Notes under the pieces: generated by a model
What the model was told of the DNA's origin: nothing
Database searches by the model: none
The model's input: only the letters and a program-made list of their open reading frames with translations
Made by a program: the position numbers and the translations under genes
NCBI GenBank assembly: GCA_038503035.1
Contig: JAVSML010020792.1
Location: 188,711-252,710, forward strand
DNA from: Crocodylus rhombifer
Taxonomy: Eukaryota; Chordata; Crocodylia; Crocodylidae
Length of the DNA: 64,000 nucleotides
Direction: 5' to 3'
Shown here: positions 44,177-54,349 of the stretch, in pieces
How the letters are laid out: each line of letters starts with the position of its first letter
How positions within the stretch are numbered: position 1 is the first letter of the stretch

Positions 44177-46813
44177 GGAACCCATTCCACAGCCTGGCAG
44201 CCCTAACTGTAAAGTAATTTGCCTCCTGATATAAAGTCTGAACCTACTCTCAATCAATTTGTGACTGTTATTCCTTGTTATCCCAGGTGGTGCCCGGGGA
44301 AACGGAGCCTCACCTATTTTCCACTAGTCCCCCCCCCGTGAATTTATAGATGGACACCAGATCCCCTCTCAGTCTTCTCTTGTGGAGACTGAATAGATTC
44401 AGGCCCTTCAGCTTCTCTTTGTAAGGCCTGGCCTGCTGGCCCCTGACCATGCAAGTGGCCCTCCTCTGGACCCTTTCAAGGTTAGCCACATCCCTCTTGA
44501 AGTGTGGTGCCCACAACTGGATGCGGTACTCCAACTGCGGCCTAACCAGCATGCCCACTTCTCCCCACATCTTTGTGTCATCAGCAAATTTGGACAGTGT
44601 GCTTTCCATGCTCACCTCCAAGTCGCTGATAAAGATGTTGAATAGCACAGGCCCGAGGACTGAGTCCTGGGAAACTCCACTGCCCACATCCGTTCAAGTC
44701 AAAAATGACCACCACTCTCTGTGCGACCATCGAGCCAATTTGCCACCCATCTGACTGTGTAGATGTCAATGCTGCAGTCATCAAGTTTTTTTTATGAGAA
44801 TGGGGTGAGAAACAGTGTCAAAGGCCTTCTTGAAGTCCAGGTAGGCAACATCCACCTCAACACCTGCATCCAAGGACTTTGTGAGCTGGTCATAAAAGGA
44901 AACAAGGTTACTCAGACAGGATCTGCCTGCAATGAACCCACGTTGGTTGCCACTGAGCATTACCTCACATGCTGAGCCCCTGCAGATGTGTTCCTTGATA
45001 ATTTTCTCAAAGGTTGTCCTGAGGGCCGAGGTGCGACTAACTGGCCTATAGTTACGCAGGTCCTCCTTACTCCCCTTCTTGTAAATAGGGACCACAGTGG
45101 CCCTTTTCCAGTCCTCTGGGACCTGGCCAGAGCACCACAAGCTCTCATACAGCCGTGTCAGGGGCCCTGCTATGACCTCCACCAATTCCCCCAGTGCCTT
45201 CGGATGAAGAGCATCCGGACCTGCTAATTTATACATGTCCAGCCCCTCCAAGAGTTCCCTAACTAGATCATCCCTGACCCAAGGCATAGCGTCGTGTCCC
45301 CTGAGCCTGTCCATAATCCTAGTGGGGGAGTTGTCCCAGTCCCTGCTCAGAAATATGGAGGCAAAGAATTCATTGAAGAGATCAGCTTTTTCCTTTGCTG
45401 CAATCACCAGATTGCCAAGCTTATCCTGTAGGGGCCCCACATTACCCCGTGCCTTCTTCTTACTCGCTATGTATTTGAAAAAGGATTTTTTGTTATCCTT
45501 AATTCTGGTTGCCAGCCCTAGTTCCATCTCTGCCTTGGCCTTCCTAACCTCCCTGCAATCACAAGCAATGGAGGTGTAATTCTCCTTGGCATACAATCAG
45601 TAGAAGCAAGGGACTATCACCACCTTTTTTGCCTTCAGGCCCTCCTGGATGCCTTTGCTGAGCCAAGGGGGCTATTTAGCACTCTTGCCCCCTTTGGTTC
45701 ACATTGGGACTGACCCTTCTGACGTCGGAGGATTGTCTCCTTAAGGAACAACCACTCGTCCTGGACTCCCATCTCATTGAGGTGCTGAGTCCCCAGTGTC
45801 TCTTACTAATCTCCTTAGCTCATTGAAGTCGGCCCTCCTGAAGTCAAGGACTTTTGCCTTACTGCTTGATTTCACCATCCTGTGCTGGATAGTAAATCCC
45901 AGCAGATTATGTTCACTAATGCCTAGGTAGTTGAGCACCCACAGATCCCTCACCGGGTCATCTGTGGCAAGGACCTAGTCCAGCAAGGCATTTCCTCTGG
46001 TGGGATTATGTACTCCTGGTTTAGGTGGAGGTCCTGTATGCAGGCTAAAAACCTATGTGAGCGTTCAGACCTGGCTGACTGCTACTCCCAGCATGAGTAG
46101 TTTAGGTCACCCATGACAACCACATCCCTTGTCCTTACAGCCTCCATAAGCTGACCTGAAAATTCCAGGTCCAGCTCATCCCCCTGGTGAGGTGATCTGT
46201 AATAGATGCCCACTATCAAGTCCCTTTCCCCACAACCCCCTTCCATTCTAACCCAGACTGCCTCAGTTTGCCCCTCCTCTGACCCCATCCTGACCATTGA
46301 GAACATGTACTGCTCTTTAACATAGAGTAGGGAGAAAAGGGGAAGGGCGTAGTGCTCCATCTCATCTATACAACCTATAGCTCTTGATGTCTACTGGCCA
46401 GTCATGGGTAGAATCCCACCAGGTTTCTGTAAGCCCAGCTAGGTCTGGCTTTTTGCTAGCTAGCAGGAAGGTGAGTTCCTCCTGCTTATTCCCTATACTT
46501 CTAGCATTTGTGTAGAGGCAATTGAGACCTCCCATGGGTGTTCGTGCTGCCCTCTTGTTCCCAAGCTTGCCCGAGCCCTTGTCACTTACCTGGGTTGTTC
46601 CTGCTTGCATCACCTGGCTTGATGTTGAAGCCCTGTACCTCTGCATTCCCATCCCCTGATGAACCTAGTTTAAAGCTTGCTGTACGAGATCGGTCAACCT
46701 GGAAAAGAAAACATGCTTACCTTTTGGAGAGTGATATAGCCCATTCCGTCCTAGCATGTCTCCTGCGCAAAAGTGCAGGTCGTGTTGAAGAATCCAAAGC
46801 CCACCTGGTAACA

Positions 46814-46957
46814 CCAGCTCTGAAACCGCTGGCTGACCTCTCTGATGCAGACCTCGTGGCACTGTCCACATCTGCTAACCGAACGCCAGCTCTGAAGCCG
46901 CTGGTTGACCTCTCTCATGCAGACCTCGTGGCGCTGTCCACATCTGCTAACCGAACG
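46814..46957. repeat. 72-bp tandem duplication
   Basis: 46814-46885 and 46886-46957 are two adjacent copies of one 72-base unit with about six differences; each starts CCAGCTCTGAA and ends CTAACCGAACG. Seventy-two is a multiple of three, so on the minus strand it reads as a repeated 24-residue unit with a CGQCHEV core. Confidence 0.9.
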
Positions 46958-46969
46958 AATGGATGAGAA

Positions 46970-47395
46970 AAATTGACAATACTTGAAGTTAATAAACGTT
47001 CCATCCTTTGTAACACATTGATACACTGGGACCCATTTTATTGTTCACCAATAGGAACTTCAGGGGACTCAATTTGATGCATACTTTTCAGTGTCCCATT
47101 ACCTATTCTTAAAAGGCTTACTTTGAGCCCTCCCCCTTCATGCTCTATAGTTCTGTTTATCATTATCCACCACAATGCCCATTTTTCCTGCCATTCCTTA
47201 TATTCTTTCTGCAAAATTCCCATCCATTCTGCCCCTACTTTTTTGTTACTACATCTCTAATCAATTTCATTTGAACTGATCTAATAAAACTTGTGCTTGG
47301 GTGCATGCTCCTGCTACTGATGCTTCTTCTGTTATATTAATGGTGGTGTTAATTGTTTTCCTGACTCTGTCAGTAACTCTCCCTAACCTTCTATT
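46970..47395 (-). pseudogene. old ERV env fragment (C-terminal part)
   Basis: Minus strand: a broken frame with several stops, including a segment with an N-glycosylation site (RTIE/INTTINIT-type) and EWQEKWALWWIMINRT. The pattern resembles the ectodomain of retroviral transmembrane subunits. It is separated from the env piece at 49886-50300 by a CR1 insertion, and order and strand agree. Assignment is tentative. Confidence 0.45.
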
Positions 47396-47444
47396 CCTAG
47401 AATCAATGAGTCGGAAGGGACCTAGACAGATCATCTAGTCTGAC

Positions 47445-48754
47445 TGTGGCAGGACCGTCCCTAGGGGTGCCATGACCTCCCCTAGCGCCCTTGCCCACCG
47501 TGCCAAGTCTGGGTCCTGAGCACACCCTCTATCTCACCCACCACGTCTTTGATCTTATTATTATTATTAATGGGAGGCTGCCTTCCTGCCCTCCTTGGCA
47601 CGGGGCCGGTCTTGCTATACCGGGATTCCGTTTTAAGTAGCCCGCTCCTTCTCGGACCTACCCGATATACTTGCCCCCTCTCCTGGGGCGTCTCTCAGCC
47701 TGCGCCTGCGCCTGCCCCTGGGGCGTCTCTCAATCACAGGCAGTGCCCACCTCCGGCCTGCCTCCTGTACGTCCCGCGGTCACTTGTGCTCAGGCCCGTG
47801 CCTCATGTTTCCCGCGCCTGCCCGCACCGGGGCCTGTGCTCGCACCTCTCACACGCCTGCCCGCACTCAGGCCTATGCCCGACTCAGGCTTCCCAAGGTT
47901 GGGGCTCAGGTGGCCTCAGCCTCACCCGGCCCCCAGACCCACCTTCTCAGGTCTATGCCCCACTGGGGCTCTTCCCAATTGGGGCTCGTCTCGCTATCGC
48001 CCCCGCTGGGCTGGGGTCGGGACACCCCACTAGCTCAGACCCACCTTCCTGGGCCTGCGCCCCACTGGGCTTGCGCCTCTCGCACGCCTGCCCGCACTGG
48101 GGCCTTCTATGCCCGACTTGGGCTTCCCAAGGTTGGGGCTTAGGTGGCCTTAGCCTCACCTGGCCCCCCAGACCCGCCTTCTTGGGCCTATGCCCCACTG
48201 GGGCTCTTCCCAATTGGGGCTCGTCCCAATATCGCCCCCGCTGGGCTAGGGTCGGGACATCCCACTATGTGGCACCCTCTGTGGTGCTAGGAACTCCCCC
48301 TCTACCGGGGAGCTCCCTTGAGGCCTCCTCCACCCCTACAACCTTGCCTGGTCCTCCGGTGTAATAATCACAACAACCCAAAACAGAAACTCAAAGCCCC
48401 TTGGCTACAACGTAAACCTTAAGCCAACCTGGCTAACCTTCTGTCATCCCTGTCAGAGTCCTCTCCACCCTGTATCCGCACACTGGCGCACAACACTGCC
48501 TTGCTCACTCTAGCAGAGCTCTTGCTCCTTAGGCTGCCAGAGGGGAACTGCCTCTGGCCTTAGCCTTCTCTGTTTATGAAGGCCATGCCCTGGCCCCTGG
48601 TGGTCAGCTGACGCAATTAGTTGCTTTGGCAACTCACAGCTGTGCTGCCCTATTGAGTGGCAGCTAAGCCTATATCACCATTATCAGTAGCAGGCTTCTT
48701 AGTGCCCTGCTACACACCATTATCTAGTAGCAGGCACCCTGGTGCCCTCCTACA
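47445..48754. mobile_element. solo-LTR-like element B in CR1, 5-bp target duplication
   Basis: Begins TGTGGCAGGACC and ends CCTACA. The flanks CTGAC (47440-47444) and CCGAC (48755-48759) differ by one transition. Shares the CCCACCACGTCTTTGAT-like block and ends with element A, but is 342 bases longer, largely because of an internal duplication. The 271-codon plus-strand frame inside is Pro/Ala-rich repeat, not a gene. Confidence 0.65.
47838..48270. repeat. internal tandem duplication, unit about 234 bp
   Basis: A block with GGCTTCCCAAGGTTGGGGCT and CCCACTGGGGCTCTTCCCAA occurs at 47887 and again 234 bases later, with about 10% differences. It accounts for most of the extra length of element B. 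Confidence 0.8.
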
Positions 48755-49885
48755 CCGACCCCCCGCCATGGGCAGGAAGGAGCACTAGGGGTAGCAGGGG
48801 TCATAAGACCCCAGCCAAGTGCCTATCCAGTCTCCTTTTGAAGATTTCCAGGGAAGGTGAGAGCACCACCTCTCTGGGAAGCCTATTTCACGCTCTGGCC
48901 ACCCTTACAGTGAAGTAGTTCTTCCTAATATCTAACCTAAACCTATCCTCCCTCAGCTTGTGGCCATTGTTCCTGGTGACTCCAAGGGGGGCCCTGGCGA
49001 ACAGACTTTCCCTGAGTCCCTGCTGCTGGCCCCTGATAAAGTTGTAGGCAGCCACAAGATCCCCCCTCAGTCTCCTCTTGTGGAGACTGAACAGATTCAG
49101 GTCCCTCAGCCTCTCCTCATAGGGCTGGCCTCGGAGGCCCTCAATCATAAGAGTGGCCCTCCTCTGGACCCTCTCCAGGTTCTCCACATCCTTCTTGAAG
49201 TGCGGCGCCCAGAACTGGACACAGTACTCCAGCTGCAGCCTGACCAGCACCGCATAGAGGGGAAGCAAGACCTTTCTGGACCTGATAGTGATGCCCCTGT
49301 TGATGTATGACAGGGTGCAGTTGGCACTGCCTATTGCTTCATCACATTGGCAACTCATATTCATCCTGGAGTCAATCATGACTCCAAGATCCCTCTCTGC
49401 CTCTGTGCTGCTGAGAGGGTCAGCCCCTAACCTATAACCATAATGCTGGTTCCCTCTCCCCAGGTGCAGCGACCTGCACTTGTCCTTGTTGAACCGCATC
49501 CTGTTCAGATCCGCCCACTTCTCTAACCTATCCAGGTCTCCCTGGATGTGGTCCTTGCCTGCCAGTGTATTCACTTTACCCCACAGCTTGGTGTCATCAG
49601 CGAACTTGAACAGGGTGCTCTCCACACCCCCGTCCAGGTTGCTAATGAAAATGTTGAACAGCACCAGCCCAAGAACCAAGGCCTGGGGGACTCTGCTGCC
49701 TACACCCTCCCAGGTCAACATCGACCCGTCCACCACCACCCTCTGGGTTCACCTCTGGAGCTAGTTTGCCACCCATGTGACCATGCATTCGTCAATGCCG
49801 CAGTCCCTCAGCTTGCTCACCAGAATTGACTGGGACACTGTGTCAAAAGCCTTCTGGAAGTCCAAGAAGATGACATGACATCCTG

Positions 49886-50300
49886 TTTTTGTTAAATCAA
49901 TAAATGTGTTGGCATGCAGTATGGAGTATGATAAGTTTTCTCATTGCCACAGTAACCCCATGAATCTATTAGCTAAAACTTCTATGTTCATGCTATTAAC
50001 AGTGGCACCGGCAATCCCTGCTTCCCCTAATAACCTCCCTAAGTCTCACTTTCTTCTATTCCTCACCCAACTATTATGTTCTTTCCTGCTAATTGGGTAT
50101 AATTTGGCATGCTAACTATTTTCTAAGTCTATCATTACTATCATACATATATTTCCTATGTGAATCATTAACATTGCTAATGTTAAAACTATTTAAATTC
50201 ACATACAGATGCAACATCGCAAAAGAACAGCTCATTACATTTTGTCTCATACTACTAGGATTACCAAAACTGAGCCCTTCAAAGATGGAGGGTTGAACCG
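49886..50300 (-). pseudogene. old ERV env fragment (transmembrane part)
   Basis: Minus strand: an asparagine-rich surface-like stretch (68-codon frame, 50322-50116), then an open segment with LLGEAGIAGATVNSMNIEVL at about 50050-49950. The Gly/Ala-rich stretch followed by IEVLANR looks like a fusion-peptide region followed by the first helix of a retroviral transmembrane subunit. It lies downstream of the minus-strand integrase, as env should. Confidence 0.5.
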
Positions 50301-50304
50301 TAAA

Positions 50305-50460
50305 GAGGGGTGGAATCTCCATCCTTGGAGGTTTTTATAGCTTGGCTTGACTAAGCCCTAGCTGTAATGATCTAGAGGGGATGGAGGTTTTGAGCAGGGG
50401 GTAGGACTAGATGATCTCCAGAGGTCCCTTCCAACCCTAATTTTCTATGAGTCTATTATT
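50305..50460 (+). mobile_element. CR1 3' end fragment
   Basis: Plus-strand CR1 tail of another subfamily: GGTGGAATCTCCATCCTTGG, GGACTAGATGATCTCCAGAG, ending TTTTCTATGAGTCTATT. Confidence 0.75.
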
Positions 50461-50509
50461 AAGATTTTGGGGGAAAACAGTTACTGAATGTTCTACAGTC
50501 TATATATAG

Positions 50510-50870
50510 CTAATTGGGTGCTTCTACACATGCTATTAATGTGAGGCAAGAAACTCTGGTGCATCTCATAACCTGGGTTTATTGCTCCTGGGTGCCATGT
50601 TTACACGTGCATGCAGGACCGCAGCACATTGAGTCAGAGCAGCTGGGGTACCGCAGGGGTCAGCCTACCAGCCTGGGGCTGCTCCAACCCAGCTCAATGT
50701 GCTGTGGAGGGGCTTGCTGGGGCATGAGGCTGCTCCAGTGTGGGGCTAGCCAGCAAGCAGCCCTCACACTAAAGCATCCTCATGCCCCAGCCAGCCTCAT
50801 CAGCATCTGCACATGCACTGCACTGTTGTTATTTACTCTGCTGTGGAAGGGGTAATGCTAGGGTTCCTCT
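50510..50870. repeat. GC-rich interspersed repeat with internal hairpin
   Basis: Starts near TTCTACACATGCTATTAATG. Two inverted arms (about 50715-50750 and 50757-50795), each carrying GGGGCATGAGG or its complement, face each other around a few bases. Related to 9505-10020. Confidence 0.55.
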
Positions 50871-50889
50871 ACTCATGATCAATATTAGA

Positions 50890-51449
50890 GGTAGCTTGCT
50901 GTCCTAATCTTTACCCTACTGGTTAACTACTTTATGTAGGGCAGTCTTTATGGTGCAGTTTGATCATTCTACTTGCCTGGAACTCGGGATGGCCAGTGAT
51001 ACGCTACCTCTGTTTTATAACTAGTACCTAGCATACCCCCTTGGTAATATCTGCCATAAAATAGGGGACTTGATCTGAATCAGTTTCCTCAGTAGTCCCC
51101 CCAAGTAAGAAAACTTGCTCTACCAAAACGCTGGCAGTGGTTTTAGCAGTGTCGTTCTTGGTTGGGATTGCCTCAACCCACAATATCTATGTCACTAAAC
51201 AATATTAATTTCCTTTCAGAGTCTGATGTAACGGATGAATATAGTCAATTTGATTCAACCCCATGGCCCCAAAATCCACTGGTGCCCCAGGAGCCCTTTT
51301 CTAACTTGCTGCCAGTTATTTTCTGTGCATCTTAGGCAATTCTTTACAAACTACTGAATGTCTTTCCTCCTTTTCTGGCCACCACCCTGCTACTTGCTGC
51401 TTACTCAATTTCTTTTCTGTTTGCAGATGCTCAAAATTATGTACTAAAG
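50890..51449 (-). pseudogene. old ERV integrase remnant
   Basis: Minus strand: zinc-domain end (KKLSKQQVAGWWPE, about 51400), then the core with NQIDYIHPL (first catalytic Asp, about 51235), WVEAIPTKNDTAKTTA and TDSDQVPYF (second Asp, about 51065). The catalytic Asp pair is still readable although several stops interrupt. The motifs are retroviral integrase. With the RT upstream on the same strand, this is an ERV in order pol-env, much older than the provirus at 32-39 kb. Confidence 0.75.
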
Positions 51450-51654
51450 CAGTGATTTTCAAACTTTTTTCATCCGCAGACCCCTAAAAATTTTCAAATG
51501 GAGGTGCAGACCCCTTTGGAAATATGGAATGGAGGTGCAGACCCCTTTAAATTGTAAGTGTGGGTATTCATATACTTTTGATTGATCACTATCATCTTTC
51601 GCAGACCCCATAAATATAGTCTGGGGTTCACAGACCAAAAGTTGAAAATCATTG
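51450..51654. mobile_element. hAT miniature element in ERV integrase
   Basis: Ends CAGTGATTTTCAAA and TTGAAAATCATTG. The 8-bp flanks TACTAAAG and CGCTAGAG match at 5 of 8, all differences being transitions. Interior has GCAGACCCCT repeats. It splits the integrase reading: removing it rejoins the coding sense on the minus strand. Confidence 0.7.
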
Positions 51655-51885
51655 CGCTAGAGCAATTAGCTCATCCTGCACTACCCCCGGCACCATTCAC
51701 ACTTGAGGCTAAAAGATTTGGCCAGAAAAGACCAGCCTCCAATGTGGATGGTCTTGGGAGTAGTGCAGGATGAGTCGATTGCTCTAGTGCATGATTTTGG
51801 GCATCCAGGGACAGAAAATACATTGAGTAAGCTACAAGAAGCAAGATGGTGGCCAGAAATGAGTAAAGACTCAAGAAGCAGATGG
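51655..51885 (+). repeat. inverted second copy of ERV integrase N-terminal region
   Basis: The plus strand from 51740 reads VVQDESIALVHDFGHPGTEN then KLQEARWWPEM, the HHCC region of integrase. The minus strand of 51340-51449 plus 51655-51720 reads the same region. The two arms are roughly 80% alike around a centre near 51725. Either a head-to-head inverted duplication or two copies of one ERV family in opposite orientation. Confidence 0.7.
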
Positions 51886-52170
51886 GGAAGTAGTCCAGCT
51901 TGCCATGGGCGACTGGTGCCTCCGAAGTCTGGGGGGGGCATCCACAGCTGCTGGCAGCGGGGACAGAGCTCATGAGCACCCACAGCCACTAATAGTGGTG
52001 TCAGGGACGGAGCTTGCGAGCATCCGCAGATGCCGGCGGCAGTGTTGGCAGCAGGAATGGCCATCAGGGGCAGGCACATGCCCCGCCACGCATTGCCTAG
52101 GCAGCTTGCTGAAAAGAAAGATGGCAAGACGCATCTGTCTTCCATCTTTTCAGCAAGTTGGACTACTTCT
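51886..52170. mobile_element. inverted-repeat element with nested hairpin
   Basis: GAAGTAGTCCAGCTTGC (near 51887) pairs with GCAAGTTGGACTACTTC (near 52153). Just inside the right arm, 52105-52124 and 52142-52157 form another hairpin (CTTGCTGAAAAG / CTTTTCAGCAAG). Probably a miniature transposon inserted in ERV sequence. Confidence 0.5.
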
Positions 52171-52254
52171 CCAGCTGCCTGTTGCAAGATCAGCAGAGCT
52201 ATCAGGCAAGATTTTCTTTCCCTAGCACTTCAACATCCTTCCTTCCCTGGCCTG

Positions 52255-52750
52255 TTGTGTGGCCTATCAATCAATATTCAGGAAGTATAGGCCACTGTTC
52301 TGACACCTGATCTCTGGTCTTAAGTCAAGACTGCACCTAAACTAGCCTTTGTAGCAGCTGATTGTAGTCCAAAGGGCTTTCTGCTTCAGGATGTGCTACT
52401 GCAAGAGCCTGCATTAGGATCTCCTTCAATCTCTTCACTGCCACTGCCTATCTGGGCTGTCCATTCCCAATGCACTCCCTTTTTTAGCAAATGATACCAC
52501 AGGGCAGCCTTCTCTACATATCACTCAATGAATTTCCTTGAAAACCCTGTCAGTCCTAAAAAGGACCTCAAACTGGTTGTGTTGGTTGGGGCCAGTAAAT
52601 TGCAAATGAGCTCTATCCTTTGCTCCTTGCTTGCTTAGCTTTTCTAAATAGGAAACCTTCTGTTTATATAGCTGTGCCTTCAGGGGGCTTATTTTAAACC
52701 CAGTGCTCTCATTTAAATCTAGTACCTGATTCAACACTTCTAAGTTTTCC
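52255..52750 (-). pseudogene. old ERV RT thumb and RNase H start
   Basis: Minus strand: a 70-codon frame (52737-52525) with LNESTGFKISPLKAQLYKQK matches RT sequence after the YVDD box. Further on (about 52350) a segment with SPFGLQSAA and LGAVLT is the connection/RNase H entry. Several stops. Confidence 0.7.
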
Positions 52751-52857
52751 TCTTTGATTTCACTGGCTGTAGCTACATGAGACTAATCTACTGCACAGGA
52801 AAGTGTCACCGTAAAACACATGTAGCTGCTGGTCAGGAACAACTTTTCTCCTGGTCA

Positions 52858-52865
52858 CCCTAGCC
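52858..52865. other. hAT target-site duplication (left)
   Basis: CCCTAGCC before the element; GCCTAGCC (53059-53066) after it, 7 of 8 identical. Confidence 0.8.
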
Positions 52866-53058
52866 CAGGGGTTCTCAAACTTTGGGTCATAACCCCCCAG
52901 GGGTTTTAAGTCGTGAGCAACTTAAAAGGGGGCTACAAACTTCCCAGGGGGTACACACAGAGCAGCAGATGGTGGTGGAGGCTGCCACGTGTGAGATCCC
53001 CATCCCCTGCCGTTGCCATCCAGCACTTGGGGTCACGGTCAAAGTTTGAGATCCCCTG
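52866..53058. mobile_element. hAT miniature element with 8-bp target duplication
   Basis: 193 bases between CAGGGGTTCTCAAACTTTG and CAAAGTTTGAGATCCCCTG, a near-perfect 19-bp inverted repeat (one mismatch). No coding content. Confidence 0.88.
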
Positions 53059-53066
53059 GCCTAGCC

Positions 53067-53780
53067 AGCAGGGAGCCACATGGGACAGAGAGGTCTCTGT
53101 CCACAGTCCTGGCACTGCTCAGCTCCCTGGCTTCCCCCAGGAGCTGTGAGCTGATCTGGGCCAGGGCTGGTGAGCTCTCTGTCCCCTGTCCCTATTTCCC
53201 ACATAGAGCTGACTGCTCTGGGGGGTGAGTAGGGACTGGATTCCCAGCCCCCATCTCCTCCCTGGAGCAGTTGGCTCCATGCCAAGCACAGCAGCTCCCA
53301 GCAAGCCCCATGCCCACTGCCCAGCAGAAGGCTCGCCCTCAGCTTCCCCACATCCTGAACAGCTTCCAGCAAAACCCCTGCCTGGCAGGAGGCTTGCTGG
53401 CAGCTCTGTGTCCAAATGTCCATGGAGCCAGGAGAGCTCTGTCCACTGAAAAGGCAGCTCTCTCCTGGCCCAGTGCACATCAGGTCCCCTCCCAATGTGC
53501 ATGGGGCCAAGAGATTACTGCCGCTGCAGCTGGCAGAGTTCTCCTGGCCCTGTGCCCAGTGGGACCGCCCTATGCCCCTTGTTGACCCCCAGGTTAGGTA
53601 GGGGGGTGGGGACCCTGGAGCTCCCCCTGGCTGCTGCATGGGGCAGAGCAGGGCAGGAGTAGCCCTGTACCAGGCTGCTCCTATTAGGAGCAAATCTGTT
53701 CCCAGGAGAGAACACATATAGACATGCTTCCCTGTAGGCTTACTGCACACTATTTTTGCTGTGCAAGCCTACTTTGAATT
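53067..53780. repeat. GC-rich block inserted in old ERV
   Basis: CpG-poor, GC-rich DNA with long frames on both strands (including 229 codons on the minus strand) but no protein signature. It ends near GCATGTGTAGACATGCCC, similar to ends seen near 31.0 and 50.5 kb. It separates the RT palm (53.8 kb) from the thumb (52.7 kb) of the old ERV, so it is an insertion. Confidence 0.5.
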
Positions 53781-53784
53781 AATA

Positions 53785-54190
53785 GCATGTGTAGACATGC
53801 CCACTGTGTACCAAAATGTCATCTACATAGGAAATGAACTTGTCTTTACTTGGTAGCTTGTCCCACATTCTCATCACATGTATATTTCAAATTGCTGGGG
53901 TACTTGTGAAACCCCAACGGCACCTGTGTAAAAATGTACTGTCTCCCTTTGAAAGTAAACTTGAACTGTTACCATGAGTCAGACTGTAAGGGTAAAGCAA
54001 AGAAAGCGTTTGATAAATCCAATACCAAAAACCACTGTGACCCTCCAACAATGGCTGCGATTGCTTCTGGGTTCATTGCTACTATGGGAGCCATCATAGC
54101 TGTTGTTTTGTTTAAAGCCCTATAGTCTATAGTTAATCTCCAGGTCTTCCTGTCTGCCTCTCTTACCAGCTAGACTAGGCCATTGTTCAC
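53785..54190 (-). pseudogene. old ERV reverse transcriptase palm
   Basis: Minus strand: WRLTIDYRALNK, FLVLDLSNAFFALPLQSDSW (which contains the first catalytic Asp), VPLGF and the catalytic YVDD box at 53829-53818. Open except for one stop after DSW and a frameshift before YVDD. LDLSNAFF resembles gamma/epsilon-type retroviral RTs. Confidence 0.85.
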
Positions 54191-54349
54191 ATTCTACATT
54201 TCTACTACCACTGCCTGGTCAAGGAAAGAAACACTGATCACTTGTAAACTTGCCTCAGCCAGGTATTTACATTGTCTCTGGGGCAGGAGATCACCGTGGT
54301 ATCATTTGGAATGTGTTGCCTCTTGATTTCATTTAATGTCTTTGTTTTG

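Larger units (their letters stand above)
43036..46965 (-). mobile_element. long CR1 LINE, interrupted by an LTR-like element
   Basis: Minus-strand CR1 running from its 3' end (43036) to near its 5' part (about 46965), split at 43209-44176 by an LTR-like insertion. ORF2 pieces: endonuclease start (NARSIGNKQEELTFLL, 46.5 kb), a middle endonuclease part (GIYYRSPHQGDELD, 46.2 kb), and a 271-codon RT frame (45596-44781) with KKGSKEDLRNYRPVS and VAYLDFKKAFD. After a frameshift come FADDTKMWG and the C-terminal region to 44310. The DFKKAFD and FADD boxes belong to the palm active site of non-LTR RT. The 5' end carries a 72-bp tandem repeat. Dead through frameshifts and deletions. Confidence 0.9.
47396..49885 (-). 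mobile_element. CR1 LINE split by LTR-like element B
   Basis: CR1 3' end at 47396-47444, then interruption, then continuation from 48755 to about 49885. The 283-codon minus-strand frame (49739-48888) is CR1 ORF2: FNIFISNLDG, FADDTKLWG, the LHLGRGN block and RRATLMIEGL. 5'-truncated within VIFLDFQKAFDTVS. It appears inserted into the env of the older ERV. Confidence 0.92.

Noticed and set aside
46586..46600. second U1-like ACTTACCTGG
   Set aside because: Part of the CR1 sequence; no further U1 similarity.
47549..48364. 271-codon plus-strand open frame rich in Pro, Ala and Leu
   Set aside because: Produced by C-rich tandem sequence inside an LTR-like element; the two repeat units translate to near-identical low-complexity text.
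53061..53750. 229-codon minus-strand open frame
   Set aside because: Lies in GC-rich repetitive DNA with long frames on both strands and no protein signature; interrupts an old ERV pol.
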